DNA from: Diplonema papillatum
Lineage: Eukaryota > Euglenozoa > Diplonemea > Diplonemida > Diplonemidae
Length of the DNA stretch: 64,000 bases
Reading direction: 5' to 3'
Assembly: GCA_030068145.1 (NCBI GenBank)
Contig: JAPJBO010000289.1
Coordinates: 124,001 to 188,000 of the forward strand
Made by a program: the position numbers and the translations under genes. Within the stretch, counting starts at the first letter, position 1. Each line of letters begins with the position of its first letter. Positions 41,044 through 53,948 of the stretch are shown here, in pieces. Under the pieces are notes generated by a model. The model was given only the letters and a program-made list of their open reading frames with translations. It had not been told where the DNA came from and did not search any database.

Positions 41044-43320
41044 GCAACTGCGTGTCTCGCGCTCTTAAACCTTGGCAGTGCCGCCCTCCTTCCCTCGGCG
41101 ATATGCGGGCAATCCGATAATGTACAACTGTGTCGTTTCCAACACCGCGTCCAAATACGTATTTTCCCGCCTCTCCTCTCTGACGAGAACGACAGGTGGT
41201 GACGAAACACGCTTTCCTTCCCGCGTCTGCACGCTTCGGAAGGCTATTCAAAAAAAAAAGAAAAAAAAAGAGAGGGGAAAAAAAAAAAAAAAAAAAAAAA
41301 ACAAGAACGAAAAATAACGAATGTGGAACCGTCAACTGTGTCCCAACTATCCCCCAGCAGCAGGGGTTTCCTTGTCTCGTTTTTTTTCTTTCTTATTTGG
41401 CCCGCCTCTGATTCGCGTCCCCCCGCCCCTCCCCTTTCCCAGAGAGGAAAAATATCAGACATCCCAACAAAAAGGGGGTTTGAAGCCGGAAGCGGAAAAG
41501 GAAGAAATACGTATGGTGCTCGGGGCATGGTAGTTGCCTTCCCTGTGTGCGTGCGCTTTGTTGTGTATCGACACGAATCCGACGGTGCGGCCTGAGCGGA
41601 CCCAAGTTGTGTGAACGAGCGGCAGCTGCGACGCTGTAACCCCTCCACAAGGGAGGGGGGGTAGACCTTCGGACGCCCGAGATTTTTTCTTGGGGGGATC
41701 CTCCGACCCTCTCCCCCCGCTGGCGTAAACGAAAACTGATGGTGGCCCAGCCGTACCTACCGAGAGTCCGTGGATAATGTCCAGCCAACCCAGTAGGCAG
41801 CACTGCCATGTTCTTGCGATATCCAGTAACCACCTCCTTAGTGAGCATACTTGTTACAGCTAAAAAGGAACGTTGGCAGCGGTTTTAACCTGACCGCGTA
41901 CAGGTCAAATCGCACGAACAAAACCATCGAGCGAACTATGCACTCTCAATCAATCTGATGGCAGCTTACCACCATTTTTCGTATCAGCCACGGTGGGTGA
42001 GTAGCGAGGCCCACGCATATTTTCCTGTTTGTTCTTTTTACTGGTTAGCTGTCGACAACTGACAAGTAAAAGAAAACAAAACTACGCATCCCTTCTCCTG
42101 TTTTTTCGGCCTGTGCGCGTGTTTGTTTGGTCACCTCACCCATTCAGTGACCGTGGACCGTCGTAGCTCATACTCGGCCATCTCCAACCGGTCTGTTGAG
42201 TTGTGAGCTTATCCCTCACGTCTCGCCCTGCCCGGAATGAGCAAAATAAGAATAAAAAAAGATTAACGGGCACCCTGTTCTTGCTTCGAGGCCCAAAACC
42301 GAGGGGGGCGGGGGGGGGGGGGCGGGGGGGCGACGATATAGCATGTAAACGACTTGCTACGACAACAACCAACCACCACAACATCAACAGCATCTTTAAA
42401 ACTCAAAATACTTAAAAAAAAGAAAACGAAGGACCTGGGAAAGGGGGGCGGGAGGGGGGTTTGATTTGAAGGGGAGGAGGGGGTGATCAAAATAAAACAA
42501 AATAGGAGACTGGCCATCAGAACTCAAGCAATCCACCGGAGGATGAACCCTCGTCGGTTCGTCCAAGGACGGAGCACAGCGGGGAAGAAGCGAACATGCA
42601 ATGTCGAACGCCCTCACAGGGGAAACATGCAACGTCGAAAAGTCGCACAGAGGAACAGATAATCCCCAAAACATTTCCTTCGGCAGGAAAATTGCTGAAG
42701 GAACACACTGAAGGAACACAAAAAAAGGGGGGGGGGGGGGGGATGGAGACCAAACCATAGCTGCTTTGGGTGCTGCGCTGGATCGCGCTTTCATTTCCCT
42801 TTTTTTTCTTGCCGCACATTTCCCGCTCTTTTCTCTCTCTCTCTCTCTCTCTTCTCTCTCTTTTCTTTTTCACCTCTTCGTCGTTCCAAACTCACTAACT
42901 CAATACTCACCTCTTTCTTTGGCTCCTCCTTTTACAGTAATTGGGCCCACGTGGGCCTTCTTGTGCCCTTGTTGTTGCCTCCAGGTCGTCCTGTTCGTCG
43001 CGGAGAATTTTTCCCCGCCAGGCCAGCACACGAAATCCTGTACCCTCGATCAATCGCAAGCCCGTTGCCTAGCGAGGTGGGTACAATTAATCGAGATCAG
43101 AACCAGCAGTTTCATTTTTCCTGTGTTGGCCAAGCCGAAACCTGAGGGTGGTGTGTGTCTGATCCAAAAAGTTGACACACAAAAACTGAGGAAGAACAGA
43201 TCCAGTGGGACCAATTCCGGTGGTTTTGCGCCGAAGGAAACAAACCAGGAAGGCTGTCTCTTTCTCTCACAAAGAGCTTTCAAGCCTCGACTCCAGAACC
43301 AGCCCCCAAGAAAAAAAAAA

Positions 43321-43345
43321 CGCGAACTTTCACTCTAAAAAAGAA
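43321..43345 (+). repeat. Tail-motif E, core only
   Basis: CGCGAACTTTCACTCTAAAA, lacking the upstream CGGAGAC part. Confidence 0.65.
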
Positions 43346-43556
43346 GAAAAGATGAACATGAAAATGATTCCTGCTTCCAGTCTTCTCTTCTTTGCGTCTT
43401 TTTTTTCTTCTCCTTTTTTTTTTACAAGGTCTTTGGATCTTAGACGATTAATCTTTTCAGGGGCTGCTTTTTTACTCCTTGCCCTCGCCTCCCCCCAAGG
43501 GCTAACGCTCCACGTGTGGAACGTGTGGATTTCCACGTTAATTTTTTTTTTTTAGC

Positions 43557-43725
43557 CACATGCAATGTGTGAGGAAACTGAACCGCCCAAGTAGGACCTT
43601 CTGATCATGATCATTTGCCAAATTTGCCACCTGAAACCACGTCCAGGATTTGGGCTCAGGGTAGTGCGGTCAACGAAAACTCTAGTTTCCCTTTCTACTT
43701 TCTCCTACTCTCGCGGTGTACGGTT
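43557..43725 (+). repeat. Dispersed repeat H, copy 1
   Basis: Matches 62533-62695: ATGCAATGTG, AACTGAACCGCCC, GTAGGACC, CACCTGAAACCACG, CAGTGCGGTCAAC and CTCCTACTCTCGCGG in the same order. Confidence 0.9.
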
Positions 43726-43984
43726 TTGCCCGCCGCACATAGGGGGAAAGGTTTCCCCCCCTCAAACCTCAAGCGCCCACATGTGGACCACACGTATTTT
43801 CTATGAGGCCGAAAACGGAGCGTAAGCCCTGCTCCCCCCCACTTGCTTGCCGCGTTTTAAGGCGCCATGAAATTAGGCGAGCACACAACATATCGGCAAT
43901 CGGTTCTTTCTACTTGCCCCTTTTTTTCTGCTGCGACGTGGCGACTAAGGGAGACGGCATGCTTTTACGAGCTTTTTTTTTTTT

Positions 43985-44063
43985 TTGTATAAGCACCTGC
44001 TTTGTGGGAAATGCTTGAGAAGACTGCCAGTTGCGATAGATCAAAGGAGGTAGATGTGCTGTC
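43985..44063 (+). repeat. Dispersed repeat A, 5' half
   Basis: TTGTATAAGCACCTGCTTTG, GAGAAGACTGCCAGTTGCG, GGAGGTAGATGTGCTGTC; stops there. Confidence 0.85.
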
Positions 44064-44994
44064 GGAGTCGGCACCTGGGCCTTTCTTTTCGAGTGTGCGA
44101 AGGACCTGTTTTGTATCTTTACACGGCAGGTTCCAACGCTACCTTTTCTTTTTTATGGTAACAACACGCGGTTGCCATTATCAAAAAGTGACGGTTGGCA
44201 GCGCACTGTGGAAATTACCATACAGGTGATAGCACATACGCACAAACAAAAATGCCGGCTGTACCATCACGTGAGGACATGGACCTCACCGATGTCGATT
44301 GGGATGCGATCCTGGTGGCCGAGTTCCCGCCTAACGCCGGCTGTGCGTAAATAATAAGAGCCACGTCACTTTTTGTACTGACATGTCCACAGCGTGGTAT
44401 GTTGTTCCAAAAACAAAAGCGTGCCCGAGAAAAAGGATGCAGGACTGCCCAAGGAGCAAATGGGCAACTCTGCAGGACACCCGTGCTACCCACAACCTAA
44501 TAGGTTAGTAGCAGAACGACCGCACCCTACCCACCCTCTAAACGCGTTAGTGGACTTCACAAGGTTTCACAACGGAGTGACACAACACCCGAAACGAGCT
44601 GCACCCTCTTACTTTTCTCAACCCCATCCATACTCAAGCCTCTGCGGTCAACCGGAGACTTTAAAATACCGACCTTCTAATCCACAAATAACGCTAGTAA
44701 CCACCGAGGCTGAACGTGCCAGAAATGAGACCCAAATGACCCAGGAAGGTGACCAGAAATGTTCCTGATCCCAATTCCGTCCAGTTTGGCCCTATTCTTT
44801 TAGGGCCAAGAAAATGGCTGAAATCAGCCGTGGACGGCGTATGCAAATGTAGCATCACAAAAGCTGTGCAGTAACATTTAGTACCTCGTGCACCTGCCTA
44901 TCTTCTCCTCCGAGTTATATTCCGCAAAGGATAGGAGGCATGAGTGGATCACCCGCGTCAGGTCCATGAGACACGACTCCGATCGCGAGGGAAG
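44064..44994. other. Spacer; one 32-codon ORF of doubtful status
   Basis: 44252-44350 encodes a short acidic peptide (MDLTDVDWDAILVAEFPP within it) after a CAAACAAAAATG start context. Its composition is gene-like, but at 32 codons it cannot be supported further. 44643-44680 holds a tail-E-like CGGTCAACCGGAGACTTTAA. Confidence 0.3.
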
Positions 44995-45175
44995 CAGCAT
45001 TAACGGTGCACTAATCATTGGAAAAACAGGAATGGCTAGTCATCTTACTAGGGAAAACGGCTTACTCGTGCCACTAGTAAGCATAATTAGTGCACTAGTA
45101 AGAATGACTAGTGTGGCACTAGTCATATGACTAGTAAGATTTATGACTAGTGAGATCACTAGTGAATGACTACTG
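44995..45175. repeat. Cluster of ACTAGT palindromes
   Basis: Seven exact ACTAGT sites between about 45078 and 45165, with related words (CTAGTCAT, ACTAATCA) upstream. Spacing varies from about 9 to 16 bp, and neighbouring words (GTAAG, GTCAT, ATGACT) also recur in both orientations. Confidence 0.85.
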
Positions 45176-45341
45176 AACGGCATGACTTGTGGGTGGGGGG
45201 AGGGGGATTTGCATGCCGTTTCCTTTTTAGCCCGCCCTTCGCATGTTTTCGACTACAACACAACTCTGCGCTCGGCACATTGACCCCATTGCGCTGCCTG
45301 GTACGCCTTTCTTCCCTCCTCCCCCTTTTCTGTGCACGAAC

Positions 45342-45820
45342 AAATTGCCCCCCCCCCCCCCCCCCCCCAGGCATCTTGTTAAGAACCATCCATCCATCCA
45401 TCAGCCGGCTGACCCCCCCCCCCCCCCAGGCTATTTTCACTGTGGAGGGGGGAGACGCTACCTGTCACTCTCTAAGGTGGTCACCATGGTGGACGGTCAG
45501 AAAAAAAAAATTCTTTTTGCCCCAAATACCCCAAATACCACACTTTGGAAAATTTTTGTGGGCCCACTTTTGGCAGGGAATTTTGACCATTTCACCTTAG
45601 AGAACTTGACCACCCAGCCTCCAAGGCAACTGCACTGTGGAAAGGGGGGGGGTCTGTTTATCCGGCCATCCGGCCAAAGTGGCTGATTCTTAACAAGAGC
45701 CCTGCCCCCCCCCCCCCCCCCCTAGCGGAGACCACCGCAAAAAGAAATTTTCTTTCCCCTACTTCATCCCACAAAACCATCACCAACAACAACGACCCCC
45801 CCCCCCCCCCCCCCCCTACT
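45342..45820. repeat. Poly-C tract cluster
   Basis: Runs of roughly 15-20 C at 45350-45369, 45412-45428, 45705-45722 and 45797-45816. No gene. Repeated GGACGGTCAG/CACCATGG words lie between. Confidence 0.9.
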
Positions 45821-48523
45821 TTCATTCACACCAAACCCCAGCTCTTGCTTTCCAGTTTGCCAGCGCGTTTCCCGCGCCGACAACGCACCACTTCATCGAA
45901 ATATTTTAAGGTTCCCTAGATAACCGCCCCCCCCACCTCAACAACCTAGATCAGAACACCGCATGTTGGACTCGAACTAAGGCGATTCAATGCAGTCTTT
46001 CGAAACTGTTGGCGAAACATGCAGGGCAACGACGACACCAATTTACCCTGTGCAACGCAGATCGGGCAAGGTTCACGCAAGATTGTAGCGAACAGAATAA
46101 AGCCCCACTGCCGTCGTCGATACTCTTGTCTGCATCTTAATCGCAGAAGGATAAAAGAAGTGAGTTTGGATACAGAGCTACTAAACGTACTCGAAAGGCC
46201 GACAGCGATGCAGTTGGCAACAATCTAAGAGTGAAATTCGCTTCTTGATGACAACCCGCGGCACTTGGCATCTTGTCCCATTGCCATTGGTCGTTATTTG
46301 GCCCGCCTTATTCTGCTCATCCAAGGACCAAAAACCACCTGGGGTGAAGAAAAGCGGTCTGTTGAAGAGAAGACCACCTCATGCACTGTTTCCAGGCCCC
46401 TTTGCCAGTTGCGACAGTGGAAGGTCCCAACGGAAATACTGTCCCTACGCATACAGTCTGCAAGTACTTGTTGAACATGTCTCCCACTAGTCCCACCTGG
46501 CCTGCCGAAGGCTTCTGAAGACGAAAACAGCGATCCGGGGTAAAACGAGAACGCGGACGAGGCAACTGCGACGAAACAGTAGACACTGCAGGTTGTTATC
46601 CCGACCAACGACAACAACGACAACAACAACACTCCCCCCCCCACCAAACCTGCAAAGTCATCCAAAAGAGACTTAAAAGTATTCGCTTTAAAACAATGCA
46701 CCGCATCAAATAATGCACATCATTTCAACGAAAAGTCATACGGTATTCCAACCTCAAAATACTCCAAAAAAAAAAAAAAAAAAACCGAAGAAAGAAACTC
46801 CAAGAACGATACCAAACCTGCCCGTCCCACGGGTTGGACGGTCGCGCATACTGCCACACTCTCGCGACCCAATACAGTCTTGACTACCCAGTGTGTACGA
46901 ATCCTGACTGGGAGGAAGGTCCTCGCCGTGGCCCCTGCAATCTAGTCTATTCGATTTCGCATCCAAAACAAACCTCCGGGGGTTCAGAAATGTTTTTCAT
47001 CATCGTCGGCGTGTTCTGCATACAGACAGACGCCGTCGAACCTAGGCAACGTGTACCGTTTCCTGCTGTTCGCTTCTGTGTGCGGGATGTGTTCAACCTG
47101 GGTTGTTTAGACGAGTTTGTGTTTCCAGAGCAGGTACCCTCATGCGGATTACCGACGTATTTTCTGTTCGACCCCCACACACCAACACCGCTTCATCATT
47201 TTTTGCGCACCTCAAGGGGGTTCACCAGGATCTGGGCGGGGCGCCTGTCATTTGTTTTTGCTTTGTTTTTAGTACCAACGATGCGTATGGGGGCCACAAA
47301 TCCGCGGCACAAAGAAACGAATAATTTGATTCCGGAGGGCAGCACGCAAAGCTTTGACTTCGCGCGAATGCCCAGCCTTGGGCGGCCGCTGCCCTGTGGG
47401 CACCTGTCTTTACGGGCAGCTCAAAAGTTCTTTGCATCGTTCCGTCACTGTACTGTGTTCGCTACCGGCCTCCGGGACACATTTAGCCCTTAGGAGACTG
47501 AGTGACTCCTTGCCAGCAAAGAGGTACCCAACATGGCTCGCCGAGAAAACACGGGACTCTCACCCTCTGGATACCTCGTTCCGCTGCATTGTTGGTACTG
47601 GAAATGAGCAGTTGGCAAGCGAACTGCTGCAACCTTGCCAAAAAAAAAAAATATAAACAGGCGAGAACCGCTAGTGCGGACAAGCAAACCTCCCCTCCCC
47701 AGACTCTTCGACCCGTGTTACGGAAATCACATCTTCTGCTGAGAACATGTGTAGGAATGATACAACACGTGGCTCAACTGTATACACAGGGGTGTACTGT
47801 TCTTACGTCTAGATCACTGATGTGTCACAACCCTGGAGAACCCCCCCTCTGGTCATCCAACGTCAAAAAGCAATGTTGAGATCAACACAGTTCCACCGAG
47901 GGGGTGCTTGCGACCAGTGTCAGCGAGCAACACCAAACGTGGACATCCTGCTTCAGACGTTCCGCAAACAAAGACGCCGATTCTATCCGACGTGTTTCAG
48001 TGTCATGGTCGGGTCGGCAGCCAGCATTGAGAGATTCCGTTGCAAGGGACACGCACTGGGAGGCTGGTCCAGAAGAGCCAAGACGTGCGCCGAAACCACG
48101 CGGATTTCTTTTTTTGAGACCCTAGTCTTACCAATAGCGGACTCTATGCCATCACTGTTGGTCGCCGCTATATATCATTTGTCATGCGCTGAGGTACGTC
48201 TATGGCCTTGTAACCTTTAGAGGTGCCGACGAAACAGGCTGGTTCTTTGGACTCACTGGGACGTTCCCGGCGAGTGTCAAAAAAAAAAAAAAAAAAAAAC
48301 AATGCAAATCGGATTGACCCAACCATGCACTGTGCACTCGATAATAATTGTTCACCGAAAAAATGCACACACGCACACACACAACACCACCGCACACACG
48401 CCAACAAGATATTCTTCTTCGCAAAAAAAAAGAAAAAGGTAGCAAAAAGCAATTCATGCCTCTGACTCGAAGGGAGTCTGAGAAAGATATTCGGTCTGGG
48501 GAAAACGCTGTTTTTGTTTTGTT
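45821..48523. other. Spacer, no gene supported
   Basis: ORFs up to 219 codons (46834-47493) show no motif or GC3 bias. A single inverted tail-E core (GAGTGAAATTCGCTTCTTG) lies at 46230-46248. Poly-A runs at 46774-46792 and 48279-48299. Confidence 0.5.
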
Positions 48524-48645
48524 TGTAAAAGCACCCGCTTTGTAGGTAGTCCTCGAGGAGACTGCCAGTTGCGAAATCTGAAGGAGGTAAATGCGCTGCG
48601 GCCCCCACGAAACACAGTGACCTGGGTTTGGTGGAGGGCGTTAGC
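48524..48645 (+). repeat. Dispersed repeat A, copy
   Basis: TTTGTAAAAGCACCCGCTTTG, GGAGACTGCCAGTTGCGAAA, GGAGGTAAATGCGCTG, then the diverged distal half with ACGAAACACAG and CTGGGTTTGGTGG. Confidence 0.85.
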
Positions 48646-50070
48646 GGTCGACTCCGTCGAAATGAGCACAAGGCAGTCACCATCTTCAAGGGCCTATGCA
48701 AGTAACCGCTTTAAAAGGGGGGAAAAGAAGGTATCTAGCCCATTAGCCCAAGCGCCACGTCGCAAGCTGGTTTGACACTTGCTGTCGATCGCGCGTTCCT
48801 GTAGCTCTGACAAAGCAGCAAATCCTGGTTCCCCCGAAAACCGAAGTAACGAAGTACGCAAGAACTCCGCACAAACTACGCGGGAACTACGCAAAACGGG
48901 GTAGGGCTACCTGTTGATACTCCATGTGCAGCTGGTGGCTAGCTGAGTGTCTAAACGGTCCTGACAGGGGCTTATATAACTTGCCACTGCGGCAAAAGAA
49001 AGTCCAGCACACTAATAAAAAGTAGCCCTCGCCGTTTCACAAACCCCGCACGAACTACGCAGGAACTACGCAGTGTGATGGACCTTTCTTCGGAGGGGCT
49101 CACGCACTCAAAGATCGACTTATACACAGGAACTAAGCAATACGGGGGTTTCGGGGGTACCAAATCCTGTTAGGGGAAGAGTGGGTCGCACGAATAAATA
49201 GCGACACGAAGCAGCCGGTGCCTCCACGGGGCTGGGGTCCGCGATTTTCCGCAGGGCAATCCCACCCTCCTGCTCCCGGCACCGGCGTCGCTTGGCTCTG
49301 CCACACGACGTCAGTCGGCCTGGCGCATCGACAACAGGCTCTGGAACAGGAACCGTCCCCGCGCCTCCACCACCGCTGTTCGGTGCTTCTTTTTTTTTTT
49401 TTTTTTTTTTTTTTTCGGCGTTTGCCACCCGAAATGCACGTTGGTCCCCCTGCGAACTTTTTGATAGCTGAGGCTTCTCTGCATCACCCTCAGGTACCAC
49501 CATTATGCCCAGTCGACGTCCCTGTATTGCCGGGGCAATTTGTGATCAGACCGGCGCGAAAAGCAGAGAAGCGCCTGGGTGTCTGGCACGAAAAAGAAAC
49601 GGAGACTGGCCAACGCCGAACGACGAAGACTTGCAAAACGTGCCGGGCGCACCGCCGGCATGGCAGCAAGCAGGAAAAAAAAAAAAAAAAAAAAAATCAA
49701 GAGAAAACGAAAGCATTTTCTTTTTTTTTTGATTTTTTTCCGGGTTAAAAAAAAAAAAAAAAAAAAAAGAAAATGCACCACTGACACGAGTTGTCAACAG
49801 AAAAAAAAAAAAAAGCAACACAGAACTAGTGCCCAGAGTCAACCTAAAAAAATCCATTCACAAAAACGCAAACAGACACAACCACAGACACAGCCACTTC
49901 CACGATTCCTCTGGGAAAACGCCGCGGGGACCGCCTGGGCTCCCTTTCACAGACCCGTCGCACATGTTAACAAGCAGCATCCGACTATTCTTGCCTGTTA
50001 GATTGCCACAAGTACGCGCATTCTCGTTGTATTCACAACAAGCGCGTGTCAAACCCCCAAAAACCCCGGA
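48646..50070. other. Spacer with homopolymers
   Basis: No gene. CGCACGAACTACGCAGGAAC-type words repeat at 48870-48900 and 49045-49075. T-run of about 27 at 49389-49415; A-runs at 49675-49696 and 49747-49768. Repeat C inverted at 49070-49135. Confidence 0.5.
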
Positions 50071-50097
50071 GTTTCAAGCGAACTTTAACTCTAAAAA
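50055..50097 (+). repeat. Tail-motif E, complete core
   Basis: CCCCCAAAAACCCCGGAG and TTTCAAGCGAACTTTAACTC, then TAAAAA. Confidence 0.88.
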
Positions 50098-50589
50098 GGC
50101 ACTCAAGGAACGGAGTTGCCCCCCCCCCCCCCCCCCCCCCGCAGACCACAATCCGTGGTCTCTTGCCAGACGACATATACCGCCCCGGCAACCCATTTTG
50201 TCCTTTCCTTCGTTCGTTTTCTTTTTTTCTTCTTGGAGTCGAATCCAAATGTCCGTGAGCCAACTCACCCCCTGCCCGATCGAACTTTGTCGAGCCTTGT
50301 AGAACATAATCGAGCTCAGGTCGCTCGCAGGAGGGGTAGACGAATTGGCGCAGACCGGAAGAAGCAGGGCAAATATACCAGTCCTTGTGTGGATGCATTT
50401 CTCCTTCTGAGAATGCTTGAATGTACCGACATCCAAGTGAACGGATCCAAACTGTGCCCACCTCTGCGACGATTGCTACCTCCTTGCTGATGACATCCGT
50501 CCTCAGTAAGGGCGGCCTCCTTCTTTTTCCTTCTTTCTTCTTCTTTTGGCGGGATGGGGTGCTTTCACCAGAGTATGGTCGTATCCAGG

Positions 50590-50850
50590 TTTGGTACCAG
50601 GGAAAGCCTGCTACACGGGAGCCAAGCTTCACGTGTTCGGCGGTACTGCAGAGCCACGGGCCTACGGGTCAAGTGGCTACCGATTTTCCAAACTAAAGCA
50701 TCAAGGCTTGGCGCACCTTGGGGCTTGGCGCTCGCGCTGAACACAAGCTCGTCGAGGCGGTCAGCCGCAGGGCAGAGCGGACGGGGTTGTGGCAATGAGC
50801 TGCCTCCGACTCAAGCTTTGCAAGCTGTGGTTGACCGTCACGTTCCTGGA
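50590..50850 (+). repeat. Dispersed repeat F, copy 2
   Basis: Homologous to the reverse complement of 10130-10350. It lies ~500 bp after tail-E. A GAA/TTC microsatellite (50868-50905) follows. Confidence 0.7.
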
Positions 50851-52228
50851 CCAGGAGCGGCCTTTTTCTTCTTCTTCTTCTTCTTTCTTCTTCTTCTTCT
50901 TCTTCCGGAGTCGAATCAGTTCTTTTTGTCGAGGCCGATGCACTACGGTTTTGAATGTTCTTTGAACGAATCCGTGAGAGGGGGGAGCGAAAGTGCGACG
51001 GGCAGGTGGTAGCGCCTGCGGGCGGGGCTATGCTTCGGTACACAAATTCCGACGGTCTTCCGCCCCCTGCACACCGGCATCAGCCGAGAGCATGCGGACG
51101 GCATTCCAGACGAAGTCCAAGCACTCCTCCCAGGTCTGCCCAGCCCGGGTTTCCGTACTCCTCACACGCACACTCCTCACACGCACATTCTACTTCACAG
51201 TCTCCTCTCCAGGGATTATCCTGCATGGTTAAAAAATTATTTCTTCACCAAAAAAAATTTGTTCTCAAAACAGGCCGGTTAAAAAAAATGGTGAAAACTT
51301 TTTGTGCTTGCAAGGCCAGTGCCACGGAGGCTACAGGACCCGCAGTACCCACAGTTGCCTGTGACGGCGTTCATTGAGTTGTTTGAATCAGTTCACTTAC
51401 AGTAGCTGCTGATCTGCTGCGATGGTCTGCGGTTTTTTTTTTTTTTTTTTTTCTACGTTGAGCGAGGTTTCTCTAATGGCCTGTAATCCTGGTTTGCGAC
51501 CTTCGTGGGCGTGTTGCTGCTTCGCCACTTTGCTGTAGATCCCGTGACTGAGCGAATATCGCCGGAAACACAAAAAATCTGGCCGGCCATGTTTTGACTT
51601 TTAACCATGATTTCCCCGAATTTCGGGGATTAGAATAAACCCTGCTCCTTACCAAAAAAAAAAAAAAAAAAAAGCGAAAGAAGATAAACCACCTGTAATC
51701 GAAACTCGCCCCCGACCCCGGAGTTCCAAGCTAGCTATTATTCACTCTCTGAAAAAAATAAGTATCTCAAACGTTGGCGGCGTTGCGCCAATCAGCTTCC
51801 TGCACAAGCAGGATTCGGCGTTCTCCACATCTCTTTCTCATAGCCTTTCTTCAGCCTCTTTTTCACACCGCACTTGTTTTTTTTTTTTTTTTTTTTTTGG
51901 GATTGAGGCACCATTCCTTGGTTCCTCTAGTTTCGGTTCCCGTGTTCAGCGTTTTCTCTCTCTTTCGGGAAAGATACTACGACTATGCGAAAACAATCGG
52001 GTGGGTCGGAGAAGGCCCCAGGACTGCTATTGCGGTGACCACCCCCCGCCCCTGTTGCCTCTCTATCTAGCCTGGCTCACTTGACGGTGGAGGTCCGCAC
52101 CCTTTGACTTGTTTGTTGGTACGTTCTCTCTCTCTCTCTGCGTGGATCTCTAGCAAGAATGTGTACACCTGCAGCCCCCTTTTGATTCCTCGTCACTTAT
52201 AATTGCTTCATCGATCCTTTGTTTCCGA
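50851..52228. other. Spacer, no gene seen
   Basis: TTC-rich microsatellite 50868-50905, T-run 51433-51452, A-run 51653-51674, T-run 51877-51898. A degenerate tail-E (CCCGGAGTTCCAAGC, then TTCACTCTCTGAAAA) lies at 51717-51755. Confidence 0.5.
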
Positions 52229-52257
52229 AACTAGCAAAACCTCAAAAAAAAAAAAAG

Positions 52258-52294
52258 TCGCCAGACATCAGAACGACGTATATCGTCAACCGCA

Positions 52295-52346
<52 letters not shown>

Positions 52347-52350
52347 GTCG
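52258..52350 (+). repeat. Dispersed word GACATCAGAACGACGTATAT and 49-bp poly-A
   Basis: The word and the following CGTCAACCGCACAAAAAA are repeated at 63686-63726 with one change (CGTCGACCGC). An A-run of about 48-49 follows here. CGTCGGAAACACAAAA comes next and is another recurring word (32485, 51560, 53705). Confidence 0.75.
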
Positions 52351-53948
52351 GAAACACAAAAGAAAACACATTGCCACGCAACAGTCCACATCCGGACGGC
52401 GCGCATCGTCGACAGCACAAAACAGAAAGAAGACCGATCGAGAAACCCGATTTCATCGGGAAACAACAAGTTTCAAGAATGAGGCAAAACTACGCATCTC
52501 TTCTGGGAAGCCCCCAGGCGAGGTCCATCGTCCGGCGTCTAAATATGGTCGGCAGCACGACTACTACTACTACTACGTTGGTGTCCCCTGTCCGTATCGG
52601 GTTATCTCGAATACTCTGAGAAAGCACACCGTTGGCACGACACAGTGCCCTCCACGCACCACCGCCGCCCCAATACCGCCAGCTTCTCCTATGGATAGCT
52701 GGCGGGCGAAGAAAAAGAAAGGATCGTCGGACACACAAAGCAACCTCCTCTCTTCCCCCTTGTTCTTCCCCGCTCGACTCCCAGCCTCAAACGGCCATCC
52801 GGAGACTCGAAATAAAACCGTTTCCTTAAACCTCGAAAAACCCCTTTTCAAGCGAACTTTCACTCTCGAACCTCCCCCGCCCAGGCGAATCACCATCTGC
52901 TGTCGTAGAGGGAGCCACGACAAGCCTCAAGATCCTCCGCAGAAGGGCAGCCTGCTCTCGCGCGTTTTCTTCGCCAGGATGGCTTCTGGGAAAAGAGGAG
53001 CAGAACGTGGACAGCGTCGGATATCAGTCCCCTCGGCTGCTACCACGCTGGATCGCACGTCGGATACATTGCAGCACCTTGTCGCTGCCGAATAGCATTT
53101 CGGCACATCACACCTTGTCACCGCCGGATGGCACGTCGGATACATCGCACATTGTCACTGCTGAATAGCATTTCGGCACATCGCACGTTGTCGTCGCAAA
53201 AGGGGAGAAAAGGCGACGACGGATGGGACGCTGAGAAGAGGCGAAAATGCCACCTGGCCTGAGTTGAATTGCAGTCGACGAAAAACTTTCACTCAAAAAA
53301 AAAAAAAGGAAAAGGGGGTAAAAAAGGAGGTAAAAAAAAAAAAAAAAAAGGAAAAAGCAGAGAACGGGAAAAGAAAGCAACACCATCACACAGGAGCCAT
53401 CGTCTCTTGCCGACCCGAACTGAGCTTTCCGTCACAAAAGGCGACGGATACCCGGTCCTCTTTACCTCAAAATATCTCCGGAGTCTTACTCTCAGGGCTA
53501 CGGAGATCGCCCGGCACAAGAGCTTTCAGGCATGACCCCCGATCGAAATCGCGTGGGCAGAGTCCCGCAGCAGGGTTTGTGAGGCTCTTTAGCCATACTT
53601 CAACTCTCTTGCCCGTTGAACTGAAGGGAACATCCCCGGGACGAACGGTTGTGCACCTGAAAAGTTAACCCGGTGCCAGCGAAAACCGTCACCGAGCGAT
53701 TATCGCCGGAAACACACGAACTAAAGTCGCCCTGAGACTCTCTTAACCCCCCCTCCCTCCCCTGCCTAAACATTAAACTAAGATTTCCCCCCGAACATGG
53801 CATCCAAGCACCGTTGAATGCACCACGCGCTCTTTAAATTAGCCCCTTACGGACGGAGGGTATAGGGGTTGACGAGGTGCAGAAAGCCTTCTGGAAAACC
53901 CATGATTCGAAACCAAGAGTTTCACGACTCCGAAATGGGGGTAAGGTA
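52351..53948. other. Spacer, no gene supported
   Basis: 52791-52870 has a tail-E copy (CCGGAGACTCGAAAT ... TTCAAGCGAACTTTCACTC) and 53277-53300 a partial one. A repeated CGGCACATC-CAC-TTGTC-C word occurs three times in 53060-53190. No gene. Confidence 0.5.
52791..52870 (+). repeat. Tail-motif E with spacer variation
   Basis: CATCCGGAGACTCGAAATAA and TTTTCAAGCGAACTTTCACT are present, but the interval between them is ~25 bp longer than in the standard copy. Confidence 0.75.

Larger units (their letters stand above)
39816..43556. other. Gene-poor, homopolymer-rich spacer
   Basis: No supported gene. Holds G-runs (39950-39963, 42310-42328, 42728-42742), A-runs (40147-40180, 41279-41301), and CT microsatellite (42833-42862). 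Tail-motif E copies lie at 41001-41043 and 43321-43345. Confidence 0.6.

Noticed and set aside
46834..47493. 219-codon plus-strand ORF
   Set aside because: Lacks codon bias and motifs; GTG or weak start and no homologous feature.
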